64,000 bases of DNA from Eonycteris spelaea (Eukaryota > Chordata > Mammalia > Chiroptera > Pteropodidae), in assembly GCA_003508835.1 (NCBI GenBank), contig PUFA01000012.1:18146001-18210000 (forward strand). The letters run 5' to 3'. A model generated the notes under the pieces. It was not told the DNA's origin and did not search any database. It saw nothing but the letters and a program-made list of their open reading frames with translations. Position 1 is the stretch's first letter. Each line of letters opens with the position of its first letter. Positions 45,836 through 58,894 of this stretch are shown here, in pieces. The translations under genes were made by a program, and so were the position numbers.

Positions 45836-48800
45836 TAGGCAAGGACCTAAGTATAGAAAATGATGGGACTCATATGTCTTCAAACCAAACATGTTGGAAA
45901 AGCAAGGATGTTGAGAAATCCCGATTCAAAAATCCAAACAAGTTTGTTGATGCCAAAGAAAAATTTATTTCTCATGCAATGTTAAGATTTGAAATTAATT
46001 CTTCGATAATTTTTTGTGCTATTAATAAATTCTTAGCACTTGTGAAATAAATAATATTCTGAAATAACATTTTACCATTGTTTTTATCCCCCCAAAAGCA
46101 GAAAGAAATTAACTATAATTTTGATTACGGCAGGTTTGGGAGAAATTAAGTGGCTCTAGGCAGTTGGGTGAATTTTCTATTCGAATTGTTTAATTTTTTT
46201 TTATGATGCTATGTGTGGTTTATCTAAATATCCATTAACAGTAGGTCCTCCGCTTGGTTGGGTTTTGGTTATTTTTGATTCCCTATGCTGCTCCATCTCC
46301 TATGTCTTTCTTTTTTATTTAATTTAAATCAGAGCCAAGCCTGTGCATAAATTTAAAATGAAATTGCACTGTCAAGCTTATAATGAAAACTATTTCCCTG
46401 CCCATTCTTCTCCCTGTTTGTGACTCCTAGTGCTTCAGAAGCACTCACTTTCATCTCTTTGAGCTATTCCTTCTGGTATTATTGTCATTTTCTAAACATG
46501 TTTTCCTTTGCTATTTCTTGCTTTTTAGTTTTGGATGTTTTTCAATTTCTTTCTTTCTTTTTTCTTTTTCCTCTGTTGATTGGAATATGGACCTAGATTC
46601 ACCTGGCATGTTCCTGAATCAGAATGTTTCCCTCTGGGCTGTTACTGTATGTTTACTTGTGGTATATTCTATCACATTTTCACAGCTAGACCTGAACAAG
46701 AATTCTTTAAGCCCATAACGTTTTTTTATATTCAAAAGTAAAGAAAATTTGTTTCTCTTAACTCTTTTCTCTAGTTCTCTGTATTTTAACTTTAATAAAT
46801 TTACTGTTATGACAAATTAATTGTAAGATAAATATATTTGGTTTGCAGTATAAGGCCAAGAGTCAGTGTCTAATTCAGATTCCTGTTCAGGCTGCACTTA
46901 GGGTTATAATATATATTGTGAACCTGTAATTCCTTGTTGATGGAACCTTCTAAAGGGATTTCCCTCCATTATTATTTGGCAAACCTTGCTTGATACAAGA
47001 TTAGTTCTAAAAGGCAATTTTCTTGAGTTTCAAAGCAGTGGAGTAGAAAGAACTATTCTAATTTCCCTGATAGTTAAGTATTAGTTTTTCTTTTCCTTTC
47101 TTCTTTCTTTTCCCTCCCTCCTCCCTCCCTCCCTTCCTTCCTTGTTTTTATTTCTTCCACTTCACTTTTTCCATGCACCCCCTCACCTCTCTACCCTCTG
47201 GCAACAATCAGTTTGTCCTCTATATTTATGAGTCTCTTTCTGTTTGTTTGTTTGTTTGTTTGTTTTTTGATTTCTTACTATGGGGGACAAAGATTTTTCT
47301 TAACCTGTTCATCTCCTTCTTCATACACTTTCCTTCAATTTATCCTTGCAATACACTTATTTTCTCCACTTTTGGTCCAATCAATTCACATTATAACTAG
47401 ATAAATATTATTTATAGCTATATAACTTTTGTTTTCCTGAGTCACCCTTTCTCCCTATTTGCTTTGTATTCTATGTGCCTATTACTAGTTAATCATAAAG
47501 TTCTTTGACAAAACTGATAACCTCTCAGTATATTTAAACATAGAAGTTTTATATTTCTTGGATTCCTCCTAACTGGGCTCTCTGTCCTCCTACTCTAATC
47601 CAGACTGATTGCTCTCTGGGTCTCTGTTCTGTTATCTTATTGGAACAGATTTTGGAATAGCAACCTCTCATTTTGGAAGCAGAGAAAAATGCGTGCAAAC
47701 TGCCATCTTCAATAAGAAATCTCTCCCTTTAATACATTCTAATCTTGATGAATCCCTATCGTTGTTGTCTCCTTTTCCTTTACAAGCTTTGATTTTTCTA
47801 AAAATAAGAGGCAAAATCATAACTATTTGCAGACTCCGGGGTGAACTGGGTTTATCCAACATGTCAATGGTTTGCTAGTTAACCCAGTATTGGAGCATTG
47901 GTCATATAGATTCGTTCACGTTAAGACTATAACTTGCTAAAGATCAGCCAGTACTATTGGAAGAAAATAGGTTACAGAGGTGCTGAATTCCAAATTACAA
48001 CATCCCGTGGGTCTTGGGGAAACATGTCTCATTGCTATCAATAAAATTAGATATGCTGGCTTATGCAAGATGCCTAATAAAATGGAATTGTAAATAAAAT
48101 TGTAAATAAAATAAAATTTTATTTATGGAAAAGATTGGAAATATATTTTTAAACATCTATAAACTCATCATCTTCCTGCTATTATTTTCATGTTTGTGTG
48201 TTTCCTTTACTTGCATAGATAATAAAGGGCTATCATAATGTATATACTATTTTGTATTCTGCTTTTCTGTTTCCAAATCTTCCTATTATCATTTTAATAC
48301 ATTATACCTTACTTTCTTAAAGAACAATGATTTACTGAACTATTCTTATGTTGAAAATTTAAGTAATTTCTATTTTATTATATATCATATTAATGCTGTA
48401 AAGAAAAACTGTGTTATAGGTTTTGTTTTGTTCTTGCATTTGCTTTGTTAATATAAATGCTAATATAAATATATATTATTTATATATTGAAGCTGTAATA
48501 GAAGAGTCTGAGCTTTGCTATATAGCGCCATATTGTTTTTAGAAGTGTTGCATTATAAATGTCACTAATGTAATGTGTAAATTAGGTAACATTTCACAAC
48601 CTGTTTCAAAATTTCTAGCTACTTGTATTTATAAATATAAAACTTGGTTCATATTTATAAATCTAAAAAATCAACTCTTGAAGAGTAGATTAATATAACA
48701 GTAATAATTAATAGAAATGCTTCCTATTTATTTGAATAGTTTTAAAAACTTGAGAAGCACAAGTAATTGTGCTACATATTCATTAATTGAGTTTAAGATT

Positions 48801-49504
48801 TTTTTCTTTGCGAATCCATGAATAATCAGCGGCCAGGTCAACATGTAAGCAACACGAGAAAGAAGGGTATTATCTTCAATCTTGACAAACATATCTTCTC
48901 TGTAGAAATGAAAATATTTGAGTAAAAAATTAAATCAGTTATCAGATGAATAATTTTAACAGCTCATCCTTTGCCTAGGTAATTAGGTTACTGCTGTAAG
49001 AACTATAAGGTTTTAAAGCCAGTTTTCTGCTGTTTCTCTAAGTGCTTTATGGTTCTTTTTTCCTAGAACGTCATGCCTGTTGTTGTGTTCAACATTCTGA
49101 GTTTCCTCATACAAGACAAAGGTCCTTAACACCAGTCAGCATTTAGCTCATATCCCTTAAGAAGAATAGGTGGGCTTTCAGTAACCAGTTATTATGTAAA
49201 ATGGAAGCTTGAGTAATTTAAACAAAGTCTTTTTGCTTCCATCTCTAGCTGAGGCATTGGAAGGAAAAGTGCAAAGACTGGGAGAGACATAAGAATCTGG
49301 TCTTTCATTTTCTCAGCATAAGTGGAACTATCACCCCATTCTTTTCCAATTCTGTATCCTAAGAGGACTGAGTGAGCCCAGACAGTTAAATCCTTTTTAC
49401 CTTTCTCTTGTGGGTTTCAAATAAAACCTTGCAGGGAAGGCTGCCTTCAATTGGGAACACTAAAGATGCCTGGTGAACTCACTGAATTTTGTTTATTTTG
49501 ACAG

Positions 49505-49567
49505 GGTGTACATGGAGAATCTGGTGAACAAGGTTATCAAGGAGAGCTTGGGTATCCAGGCCCACAG
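49505..49567 (+). CDS. COL6A4: COL6A4-like helix exon, 63 nt
   Basis: Seven triplets beginning GVHGESGEQG and ending GYPGPQ, phase 0-0. The acceptor TTTTGACAG is ordinary. The donor CAG/GTTGTA departs from consensus at +3 to +5, the weakest donor of the undisturbed helix exons. Confidence 0.88.
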
Positions 49568-51357
49568 GTTGTATCGGTGAACTTGTTTTTAGTACTGAAG
49601 GGTATTTGTTTAAAATTTTAACTTAGATTCTTTGGTAGGGATTTAACATATATCAGAATGGCCTTGGATACCTAACTTCCAGGGTCTCCCAAAGCAGGTT
49701 GTATAGTCTTTCTTCTAGGCAGGTTAAATCTTAATAATTCATATTTAGTGAGCTCTTACTATGTCCTAGGTATGGCCTTAAGCACTTGTATTAACTCATC
49801 TAATCCTTCAGTGGGGGGGTTTATTATCCCCACTTTACAGGGGAGAAAGGAGGGGGGCTGGAGAAGATAGGTAAATTGGCCAAACTCACACTGTTAGTAA
49901 ATGAAAAAGGTAGAATTCAAATTTAGGCAGTATAGTTATAAATATAAACTCTTCATTACCGCCTCTGAAGCTGTGTATTCAAATTACTCAGATAGTATTT
50001 AATTCATTAAATGTGTATTCAATTTGGCAGGAAAAATAAGCAGTATGTTTATCGAGTACCTATTATTCACAGGGCATTTTGCTAACAGGCCTGGGATATT
50101 CAGACCATCAGAGCAAGTTGCCCTGAAGGAGTTCAGTCCAGTGGGGTGTTGTAAACTAGCTCATGGTAACTGGGGGTTTAAACTTCCAACCAGTTCTTTT
50201 GGAGTCTTCTAAGCACAACCCAAATCTGTCACTCTGTAAACACTTCTGGAGTACTTTCTACATCTCACTTTTAAAAGCTAAATTATTTCCAAGTTCCCTC
50301 AAATGGAAGAACTTTAAAACAACAAATTTTACTAACACATTGAATCATTCTCCTTAACTTTAAAGATCCTATGAGTATCAGATGATAATTTGAGAAGGTT
50401 TCTGCTGTTTTTCCACTTGACAAGGATACTAAAAAAAGAAATGGGTAATCCATGTATAGTTAGAGATTGTATTTACTTTATGATAGGAAATAGTATCTGA
50501 ATATAGAGGGAAACAACTCAGAGGTGTGTTTTTGGCTCTTCCTTTGATCACTGGCTTAATTCAAATTTGGGCCCCCCACTAGTGTTGTATCCTGGCTTTC
50601 TCCTTTGTATTCACTTTATTATAACTGCTGAGAGCAAGGGGAGCAGGTCTTGTGGTGAGCCATGAGCAAGATCATCGATCAAACCTCTTTTTAATTCTCA
50701 TTCCCCACTGGGATGTGGGTATGATGGTCTATTTAAATTGATGATTCAATACCTCACCCAGGAGTATAGAAACCATGATCAATGCCTTCTAATAGGAAAA
50801 CATTTCTCAGAAAAGCTAGAGAAAAATTAAAATGTCAGAAATCAGGAAAGTAAAACAGATTGGAGAGGAAATGAGCAACTCCCCAGCAATGTGCCCCGTG
50901 AGATTAGGCCACTTAAATGTACTTTTGTTTTTTGATAAAATCAGAACATAATCTTCTTGTTCAGCCTTTGTAGGTATAAGGAAAAGGTTGAATTTTCAAA
51001 GATCACATCCTTGCAGCTCCTCTCTTTTAGGATTTAAAATTAGTCGAGTGAATTAAAATATAAAGCAATGTTGTCAAACTTTATCGTTCATCATATTTTA
51101 CTGGAGATATGGTTAAAGATATAGATGTTAAGGACTCACATCCTGTGCCTCAGACAGAGTGAGTTTGAAGTGAGTGTGCTGGGGTGCTTTAGAGTGCAGA
51201 CGCTGCTTGATGAAGGTGGGATAAATGAGATAGCGATGGGCCAGGGCACCTTAATTTGTGCTTCCAAAGGCATCCAAGATGATTTTGTGGCCACATGGAA
51301 AATACTTATGGAGCTCTGTAAAAACTTGGCTGAATTTTAATTTCATCTTTGGACCAG
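49568..51357 (+). other. Intron within helix region
   Basis: A MIR fragment lies at about 49735-49950. The rest is unclassified. Confidence 0.72.
49735..49950 (-). repeat. MIR SINE fragment
   Basis: TTTAGTGAGCTCTTACTATG, TATTATCCCCACTTTACAGG and AATTCAAATTTAGGCAGTA lie in the reverse MIR order. Confidence 0.68.
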
Positions 51358-51420
51358 GGACCGAGAGGAAGGCAAGGACCACCAGGAACTTTTGGACAAA
51401 AAGGCTTACCGGGTGCTCAG
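51358..51420 (+). CDS. COL6A4: COL6A4-like helix exon, 63 nt
   Basis: Seven triplets beginning GPRGRQGPPG and ending GLPGAQ, phase 0-0. Acceptor is TTTGGACCAG and donor is CAG/GTAGGT. Confidence 0.92.
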
Positions 51421-52621
51421 GTAGGTATAAAAAACTAAAAGCTGCAGCATGGCTCCTCATTAACAATGGCCAGTTCATACACCTGAGTGTTTCTGGACAA
51501 ATAGTATAAAGCTACCCTGTTTGTTCTGGGATCTGTGGGTATCAGGAATTTCTAGAAATAGCTAATTTTGTGCAGTAGACATTGATCACTAGCTATGTAC
51601 CCCTTCTACTCTGGGTTTATTGTGGGAATATAGTAATTACTGAGATTGGGGTTGAGCCTCAAAGATGTATAACACAAGCTCATGTATACAGTTCAAGAAA
51701 AAATAACATAAAAGAGAAATAAATGACTAGTTTACTCCTTATAGACATTTAAGGAAGCAATTGCTACTCCAGTTTTATAGATGAGGAAATGGAGCCTCAA
51801 AGGGATTAAATGACTTGTCATCCAGATAGGTAATTGGCTGAACTGGCTTCTAATTTGGATCTTTCTGTGCCTGTTCTACTCCCCATCATTTATATATATA
51901 TAATTACTTTTTTGATGCCTACAGCATCCTGTCTTCCTAAGTGGTCTCTCATCCAAGCACTAACTAGGCCCAACTCTGCTTAGCTTCCGAGATCAGACAA
52001 GATCAAGTGTGTTCAGGGCAGCATGGCTGTAGACCCCATTCAATATTATGGTGGTTCATAGAAGGGTAGCACCATATTGAGGCAGATGATGGGAGTGACT
52101 TCCTAAGGAAGGGAGCATTGGAAATACCTTAAGCCTGAGGAGCCTGATTCAAGTCAGGAGTAAGAGTATCTGGAGATTCAAAATAGCAGCTCTAGGATGA
52201 CCTAAGCCATAGTTCTATCATCATTTTCTCTCTTGGTCAGGAGAAATTGAGCTCCATAACTGATTGTATTATTTTCATTCTCATTTGATCATATTTTCTA
52301 TTTGGGAAGGGTAAAAGTCCAGGCATTTGTCTTCCAATCTCTTAATCAAATGGTGTTTTTCCTTCTTGTACTCAGATAATTCCTCTAATTCTTGGGACGT
52401 GGTCAACTTGGCCTTTTGCACCAAACATCTTATTCCCTGACCCCAATCTCCCACCTATCAGCTAAATGTGTACATTATGCATTTTGTATGTTGGAGGATC
52501 AATTAATTGTGTAAAACGTTAAAGGTGATTCACGAGCATATTATAAGTTTAATAATAACGAGAGAGTCAGATAGTTAACTCTGTGGCCCTTGAGGTGATT
52601 TTGGTTGTGGTCTTGCTGCAG
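51421..52621 (+). other. Intron within helix region
   Basis: Holds a MIR-like piece (about 51745-51860), a short AT repeat, and the second 5S-derived element (51917-52034). Confidence 0.75.
51917..52034 (-). mobile_element. 5S rRNA-derived SINE, copy 2
   Basis: Like the copy at 9057-9174 it spans exactly 118 nt of the 5S reverse complement, from GCCTACAGCATCC to TGTAGAC, with a T run directly to its left. Box A region CTGCTTAGCTTCC is clear. Several 5S positions have changed, so it is a retroposed element rather than a functional rRNA gene. A possible CCCCAT flanking repeat (51881-51886 and 52034-52039) is weak. Confidence 0.85.
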
Positions 52622-52684
52622 GGGAATCCTGGGCTTCCAGGGCCAAATGGTTCAACAGGAAAAACTGGACCAAGAGGAATGAAG
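52622..52684 (+). CDS. COL6A4: COL6A4-like helix exon, 63 nt
   Basis: Seven triplets beginning GNPGLPGPNG and ending GPRGMK, phase 0-0. Acceptor is TTGCTGCAG and donor is AAG/GTAAGT, a perfect match to consensus. Confidence 0.93.
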
Positions 52685-53217
52685 GTAAGTGTCAGAGAAC
52701 ATACTCTTCCTTGATAGCAACTTGGGTTTTCTTACATGAATCTCTTCTTGTGTGATCATTTCCAGCAGGAGTTTATGATGTGATTGGTGATGATATTGAC
52801 TGTCCATTACCTCAAAGCTGGATAGATAGGTACAGAGAACATAAGACATATAGACAGACATATGGAAAGATGGATAGATGGTCACATATATCACTAGACA
52901 GACATATCGGGGTTAGATAAACATATGCATTCACCACAAATGTAGATTCACATACCCCTAGAAAAAGTTATAGCCATATAAAATTCTGTAACTGGTGCTG
53001 CATACCTGGTTTTGCTAATTTTCAGTACCTAAAATTTAAATCTATTTTTAGATTCTTATATTTGACAGAAGTCTAGAGGAAGATATTTACCTTAGACTAT
53101 AGAATGATGCCAATGGGATTTGAAAAGAATAATTGTAAAATTTCTAAGAAAAATGATTTAAAATTGCATGAACTAATAGGAAAAAATTAATTTTATGTTT
53201 GTCCTTTGTTACAAAAG
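52685..53217 (+). other. Intron within helix region
   Basis: 533 nt, AT-rich, with TAGATAGG/GACAGACA-type degenerate repeats near 52820-52915. Nothing else is recognised. Confidence 0.75.
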
Positions 53218-53280
53218 GGAGAGCATGGTGATGCAGGAGAACGAGGCTCACGGGGACAAAATGGGCCAAGAGGGCAACCT
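53218..53280 (+). CDS. COL6A4: COL6A4-like helix exon, 63 nt
   Basis: Seven triplets beginning GEHGDAGERG and ending GPRGQP, phase 0-0. Acceptor is TTACAAAAG (weak tract), donor is CCT/GTAAGT. Confidence 0.92.
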
Positions 53281-53640
53281 GTAAGTCTAGTCTCCGTGTT
53301 TTGGACTCTTGATTGAATTTTTGTTTATTATTTGTTCTTGTTTTACATAAAATTATAATATTCTTGATGAATATTTTGGGTAACACATGTGATATGATCA
53401 CTAGAGCTGTTGTGAATCTAAAGAGTCAAAGAGCCTCAAACTCCTTATATAAATAAAGAATCCAGGGTTTGTTTTGCAAGAGGGAAGTGCCAATGAGCTG
53501 CTTCTGCTTGACAAAAATGTTTTACAAGCATTTGAGTCTTTTAGGAATACAGAGATGTTCAATGAAACACTTTTTCCAGGACAACAAATAAGACAGCCAA
53601 TCAGAGTTGCAAACTTTTAAGGACGTAGGTTTGATTGAAG

Positions 53641-53865
53641 CAGGGGTCCCCAGCCCCTGAGCTGTGGACCAGTACTGGTCTGTGGGCTACTAGGAACTGG
53701 GCCACACAGTAGGAGGTGAGTGCCAGGTGAGCAAGCGAAGCTCCATCTGTCTTTGCCGCTGCTCCCCAGTGCTAGCATCACCCCTCAGCTCCACCTCAGA
53801 TCATCAGGCATTAGATTCTCCTAGGAGCACCAGTCCCTGGTACTTAAAATGGTTGGGGACCACTG
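53641..53865 (+). mobile_element. hAT-type non-autonomous element, copy 3
   Basis: Starts CAGGGGTCCCCAGCC and ends GGTTGGGGACCACTG, the best-preserved inverted ends of the three copies. Flanking octamers GATTGAAG and AATTCTAG agree at five of eight positions. Same body as the other two copies. Confidence 0.87.
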
Positions 53866-54774
53866 AATTCTAGAGTATAGAAATAATCTTTGAATACCAA
53901 GGATCATAAAAGGTTTACTTCAACAGATAATACTTCCAAAGACAGGGCTATGCATTTTTACCTTAGTCATTGCTCTGAACACAAGGGCAAATTAGTTATT
54001 TTTATGACTGTTTTCAGTTCACCGCCTTATCAAAATGAGCTTTATGTTAGAGTAATGTTGTCTTTTCTGCAACTCATATTTCTGAGACTGCCTTTATCAG
54101 CAGTAGGAAGGACCTGCAGTTGTTTTACACTCAGCACTGAAATTGCATTTGTTAGCAAGGAGAGAACACAAACACAGGTCTAAGAAACTTAAATGTGGCA
54201 AAAGAAGGAAGAGAACAGGGTTACTGTCAACTAAAATACAGGGCAGATAATGTTTTACATCGATGCTCAATTCAGATGTTGGAGTAAAACTCTTTTACTT
54301 TACTAAAAATCCTCATTTCTAAAACGTAAAGCTTGTTCCTACTGACTGCTTTCTGTGAAAGACAAAGCTGGGGAGTAATGCCTTTCTTGAAAGTGTCACT
54401 TCAGGAATTTTAGAGGGTGTTGGACATTTCCAAAATATATATAGTTTGGATATCAGGAGGTTCTGCATGTCCTTCAGCAGAGAGAAGCTGGAGAAACAGC
54501 AAATGGATTTCATTTGCATCCTTCTCCCTCACCCCCAATAATTCATTTTTGGCAATCTTCTTTGTCTTATTTTCTAATATTTCAAATTCTCCTCCTTAGC
54601 CATGGGAATGATCTCTGTGGCTTAAAATTTAAAATTTTTCTTCTCAGTTGATCTTCTTGTCTGCTCAGCACAAAGCACCTAAAATGTTCTGAATTCACTC
54701 CTTATGATAGGAAGCTCACTGTCTACATGTGCAGATGCTAAGATCCCAGTAGTATCATCAGCATTTTTATAACT

Positions 54775-54915
54775 ATTATCATCAGCACCACCGCAGCTTC
54801 CACTACTACCTCTACCACCTCCCACACCATTACCATGACCAATAATACCACCACGACCACCATAACTGCTGCTGCTCCCCTGCCAACATCATCACTACCA
54901 GTGCCACCATCCGCA
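54775..54915. repeat. Imperfect CCA/CCAT trinucleotide repeat
   Basis: Repeated CCACCA, CTACC and CATCA units. Its minus strand gives a Val-rich open frame that has no other support. Confidence 0.75.
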
Positions 54916-54934
54916 GCAGAATGATGACCACTTA

Positions 54935-55170
54935 CCGAGTACCTTCGCTGTGCTAAGTGCTTTCCATGCACACTGACTTAACCTTCCAACAACCGTACTA
55001 TATAGATGATATTATTATCTCCATTTAATAGATGAAGAAACTGATGCTTAAGGAGGTTGAGTAACTTGCCCAAGGTCATTCTTACAACCAGCAATGGAAG
55101 TAGACTAAAAGTTCAGGTCTTTCTGGGTTTACAGTCTATATACTTACTCACTAAACCATATTACCTTTAT
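54935..55170 (-). repeat. MIR SINE remnant
   Basis: TACCTTCGCTGTGCTAAGTG, TATTATTATCTCCATTTAAT, GATGAAGAAACTGATGCTTA and AGTAACTTGCCCAAGGTCAT are in the reverse MIR order. Among the better preserved MIR copies here. Confidence 0.8.
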
Positions 55171-55605
55171 CCAAATCTTTGCTCTCCCCCTCCCCTAGCT
55201 GTCTTTATCTCTAGAGATTTACCAGTATTGGAACTTGTTCTATTGTTCCTTTATCCTGCAAAGAAAGCAGGTTTGACCAAGAGGGACTCTGTACAGTGAT
55301 TTGGCTTCCTACACCCATGGCATCATCTTGTTGAGGTACATAATTTTGCTGAAGAGGGGGTTAAAAATTAAAAAGAATATGAAAAACTTAATTATATCAT
55401 GGTCTTTAAAAACTTTAAACCCTATTTGCTCCTTATCTTTTGAAGGCAGTCTAGTGTTTATACTGTGAAGGTAGGCTACATTTCCATCAAGCCCCTTCTG
55501 CCTTCCCCACCTCCTTGCACTGCTGATTTTTCCAAAAGTTCAGATGATATTATCAACAAACATTGATCTGGATGACTCTACAATTCATCTTGTGTCATTT
55601 TCTAG

Positions 55606-55656
55606 GGTCTTTTTGGTCCTGATGGATATGGACATCCAGGAAGGAAAGGAACAAAG
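55606..55656 (+). CDS. COL6A4: COL6A4-like helix exon, 51 nt, with helix imperfection
   Basis: Reads GLFGPDGYGHPGRKGTK, phase 0-0. The short GY unit drops one residue from the Gly-X-Y register; a similar imperfection exists in related alpha-4/5/6 chains, so I take it as ancestral. Acceptor is TTTTCTAG and donor is AAG/GTGAGG. Confidence 0.92.
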
Positions 55657-56202
55657 GTGAGGGTTATCTTGTAGAGTACTCTGAACAAAGGACCATAGCT
55701 TTTGCTTTATTTTGCTAGAATAAGAGTTATTACCCAAATGAGATGCCAGAGATGGTTTCTACCTGCTGTTTATGAAATGTTGTAGCTGCCAGAGTTCTCT
55801 CCTTAAAAAATAAAAGCTGATTTTTGTTATTCTCTTATTTAAAAATTAAACCCTTTACCTCATCTTCTACCTACACCAGATATTTCCACTCCAACACTGG
55901 GCATGCTGGGACCTTTCCCAACTCCTTTTCTTTGCAAGCACTCTTGCCTCTATTTGATATGTCATTCCCCATCTCCTCCTTTGGACAATTTTTACTCATT
56001 TTCTAAAAGCCACTCAAATATCAACCTCTTCTTGTAGAAGCCTTTTTGGACTTCCACAAAGAGAATTTGTTGTCCTATACTCTGTGTTCCTAAAGCACAT
56101 TATTCACATTCCTATAGTAGCTCCTTTTATAACTGACGTTATATTATAATTTATTCCTGTATATTTGTCTGCCTACTGGTTTGTGAACTTGATAGCAGGA
56201 TT

Positions 56203-56275
56203 GCATCTTACTCATTTTTTTGTATTGCTGGAACAGAGCCTAGCACAGAGTAGGTGCTCAGTAAGCATACTTGAA
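56203..56275 (+). repeat. MIR 3' fragment
   Basis: GAACAGAGCCTAGCACAGAG followed by TAGGTGCTCAGTAAGCAT is the typical MIR 3' end. Confidence 0.72.
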
Positions 56276-57380
56276 TATTTCCACTCCCATTAGAAGCCGG
56301 TATTTTAACATGTAGTTAATGGGTCATTGACAGAGATTTTGAAGCATGGAAGTCACATGAAGCTTGTTGAACAGATCAGATGTCAACAGCCACAGTTATT
56401 CTTGGTGCTTTAGTTTAAGTTACATTTATTGCTTCCCCAAATAAGAAATCACTGGGAAGTTTAGTGATGACCAGCTACTGAATGATGTCAGGACTCTGGG
56501 CTGGCTTCTCTGTATTTCTCTTGTTTCCTTTGTGGCTACAAGATGACACCACTGCCATTTTATTTAACAAGAAAATGCTCCACACATAGTAAGCTCTTAG
56601 TAAATATCTGTGAAATGATGAACAGCAGGGTACATCATTGATCATCTGGTTCAACCTCGTCAACTTACAGATAGGAAAATTGAGACTCAGAAAAGTAAAG
56701 GAACTTCCCTGTGGTCACACATATAGTTAGAGCTGAGTATGGAAACTAGTTCATTGGAGCCTCATCCTGGCAGATTAAGTCTTTCTTCTCTACGAGAGAG
56801 TTCGCATAACAGGGAATCCTGGGCAGAATTCACATGTGCATATTTTGAGCCACATACCAGCCCTGATCTCAGCACACTTAATGTTGTGGAACATGCAGAT
56901 TCATTCTGCTGCTCTCCCCTCAAATCTCCAAGACCTGCTTTCTCTTCCATAGTTTTAGCAGACAATCATGCTTCCCATTTCATTAATTGAATAGTAGCAA
57001 TAAGAAGAGAGTCTCCACACACATTTACCACCACACAGGCTTAAGTACTTGCCTCTGTACCTTGCTTTCCCTTCTACTGCTCTGGATGAGAGTCCATGCC
57101 CTTATGAAAGACCAACCTCTCCTCTCATGAAGTGGATTCCATTCCCTTTATGCTTTCTTAAGGCCCTGGCCCCTGCAGGGGTCACCTTTTTCTTTTGTAT
57201 CACCAAATTTTTTGTCACTCTACATAGAACATTCACATCAGTATACAAAGAGGTGGGAATATCTCCCATCTAAAAAAAAAAAAAAAAAAAGCCTTCCAAA
57301 CAAAAACAAAACCCTCACCTAACTACATACTCCCCTTGCCCCATTTCTATCTGGCAACTCTTTGAAGGAGTAGGTCTATA

Positions 57381-57592
57381 CTGTGGTTCTCACCCCAGGT
57401 GAGTTTAACCTCCAAGGGACATTTGGCAATGTCTGGAGGTGTTTTGGTTATCACGACTGGGGGAGGGATGCTACTGGCATCTAATTAGTACAGACCAGAG
57501 ATACTATTTTCCAACCTATAGTACACACGACAGCCTATCACAACAAAGAACCATCGGGTCCCAAATGACAGTAGTGCTGGGGCAAAGAACTC
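57381..57592 (+). mobile_element. MER20 (hAT) element
   Basis: CTGTGGTTCTCACCCCAGG, GGGACATTTGGCAATGTCTG, GATGCTACTGGCATCTAATT and CACAACAAAGAACCATCGGG appear in MER20 order over its whole length. Confidence 0.88.
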
Positions 57593-58089
57593 CACTTCCT
57601 TTCCTCTGGTTCTTTCTAACTCATGATAACCAAACCCTCATGCTTCAGCTCTCCCCACTCAACTATGTCTGCTTTGGTCTAGGTAAAACTCATGGTGCTA
57701 AATCCAATGGTCAGTTCTGTGCTCTCGTCATACTCCGTGTCTCAGCAGCACTTGACAAAGATGATCGTGGGCTTGTTCTTGAAACCTTTTCTCTCTCATA
57801 TTCCAGAATACCCTATTTTCCTGGTTTGTGCCTTTCTTAGTATCCTTTCTTAGTCTCCTTTTCTGGATCTTTTGAATGTTCTTCACCTCTAAATATTGAA
57901 AGACTCAGGGCTCTATCCTCATATTTCTCTCTGTCTTTACTTGGGTGACCTTATGCAGTTCCATGGCATCAGGTACCATCTATCCTGTGATCTGGCTTGG
58001 ACCAATGTCTTAACTCCAAATGTTTTCACTTGGTTATTTAATAGACACCTTAACATTGCCATATCCCCAAACAACATTTTTCTTTTCCT

Positions 58090-58440
58090 TTTGTTAACAT
58101 TTTATTACGGAAAAATTAAAACATGTACACAAATGGTAAGACTTATCTAATGACACCTCTCCTCATGTATCCATCATCTTGCTCAAACAATCCAAAACCC
58201 TTGACCAGTTTTGTTTTATTTTATTTATACTCCCACCCACTGATCCCCCCACCAATTATTTTGAAGCAAATTCCAGATGTTATATATTTCATGCATAAAT
58301 ATGCCAAGTTGCTTTTCTAAAATATTCTTTAAAAATATAACCATAATACCATTATCACACCTAAGAATTAACAGTCATCCTTTAATAACATCAAACATCT
58401 AGTCAGTCAAAACTGATTCCCCTGACAACGTATCCCTCCT
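58090..58440. repeat. Old interspersed repeat, class uncertain
   Basis: TATTTTGAAGCAAATTCCAG, ATAACCATAATACCATTATC and AACATCAAACATCTAGTCAG recall a common mammalian repeat that I cannot name safely; related sequence may be at 42640-43090. Confidence 0.55.
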
Positions 58441-58894
58441 CCTACTTCCCACTTAATCTCAGGAGTGGAGACTCTATCCTGCCCATTGCTCAAGGCAGAC
58501 ACTGAATTATCTTTAATAATTTTCTTTCTCTAACACCCTGTATTTAGTCCAACAATAAATAATGGTGAGTCTACCTTCAAAACATACTCAACATTTTATC
58601 ATTTCTCACCATTTGAACTGATAGACAAAAGTGCTTAAGAGAAAATATCATTACACAAGATATCAGGGGTGGGAAATTTGTAAAAATCATTTTCAAGTTG
58701 GTTCACAATGAATTATAGAAATAAAATGTAGTCACTGGGGAGTAGCTCAAGATAACAACCATTGCTATAGTTGCTGGCAACTGTTTTGAGTCATTTTCTT
58801 CAAAATCATAGTTTCTTATTTTTCCCTAAAGAATGCCAAAGAAGGATTTGGTCAGATGGCATTAAACAAGACCTTATCTCATTTCTGACACTAG

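Larger units (their letters stand above)
44966..49504 (+). other. Intron within helix region (4.5 kb)
   Basis: Contains a MIR fragment (45405-45610), a GGAGAG-rich simple repeat (45775-45835), a CCTTCC-rich stretch (about 47095-47145), a GTTT repeat near 47240-47265, and otherwise AT-rich sequence with nothing recognised. Confidence 0.72.
53281..55605 (+). other. Intron within helix region
   Basis: Holds a hAT-type element (53641-53865), an imperfect CCA-type trinucleotide repeat (54775-54915) and a MIR fragment (about 54935-55170). Confidence 0.75.
55657..58894 (+). other. Intron within helix region (3.2 kb)
   Basis: A MIR 3' piece (56203-56275), a poly-A run near 57272-57289, a MER20 element (57381-57592), and an old interspersed repeat of uncertain class (about 58090-58440) are seen. 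Confidence 0.75.

Noticed and set aside
54738..54971. Minus-strand Val-rich 77-codon frame
   Set aside because: It is produced by the CCA-type trinucleotide repeat and has no other sign of coding.
57439..57840. 133-codon plus-strand frame
   Set aside because: It starts inside MER20 and has no recognisable domain.
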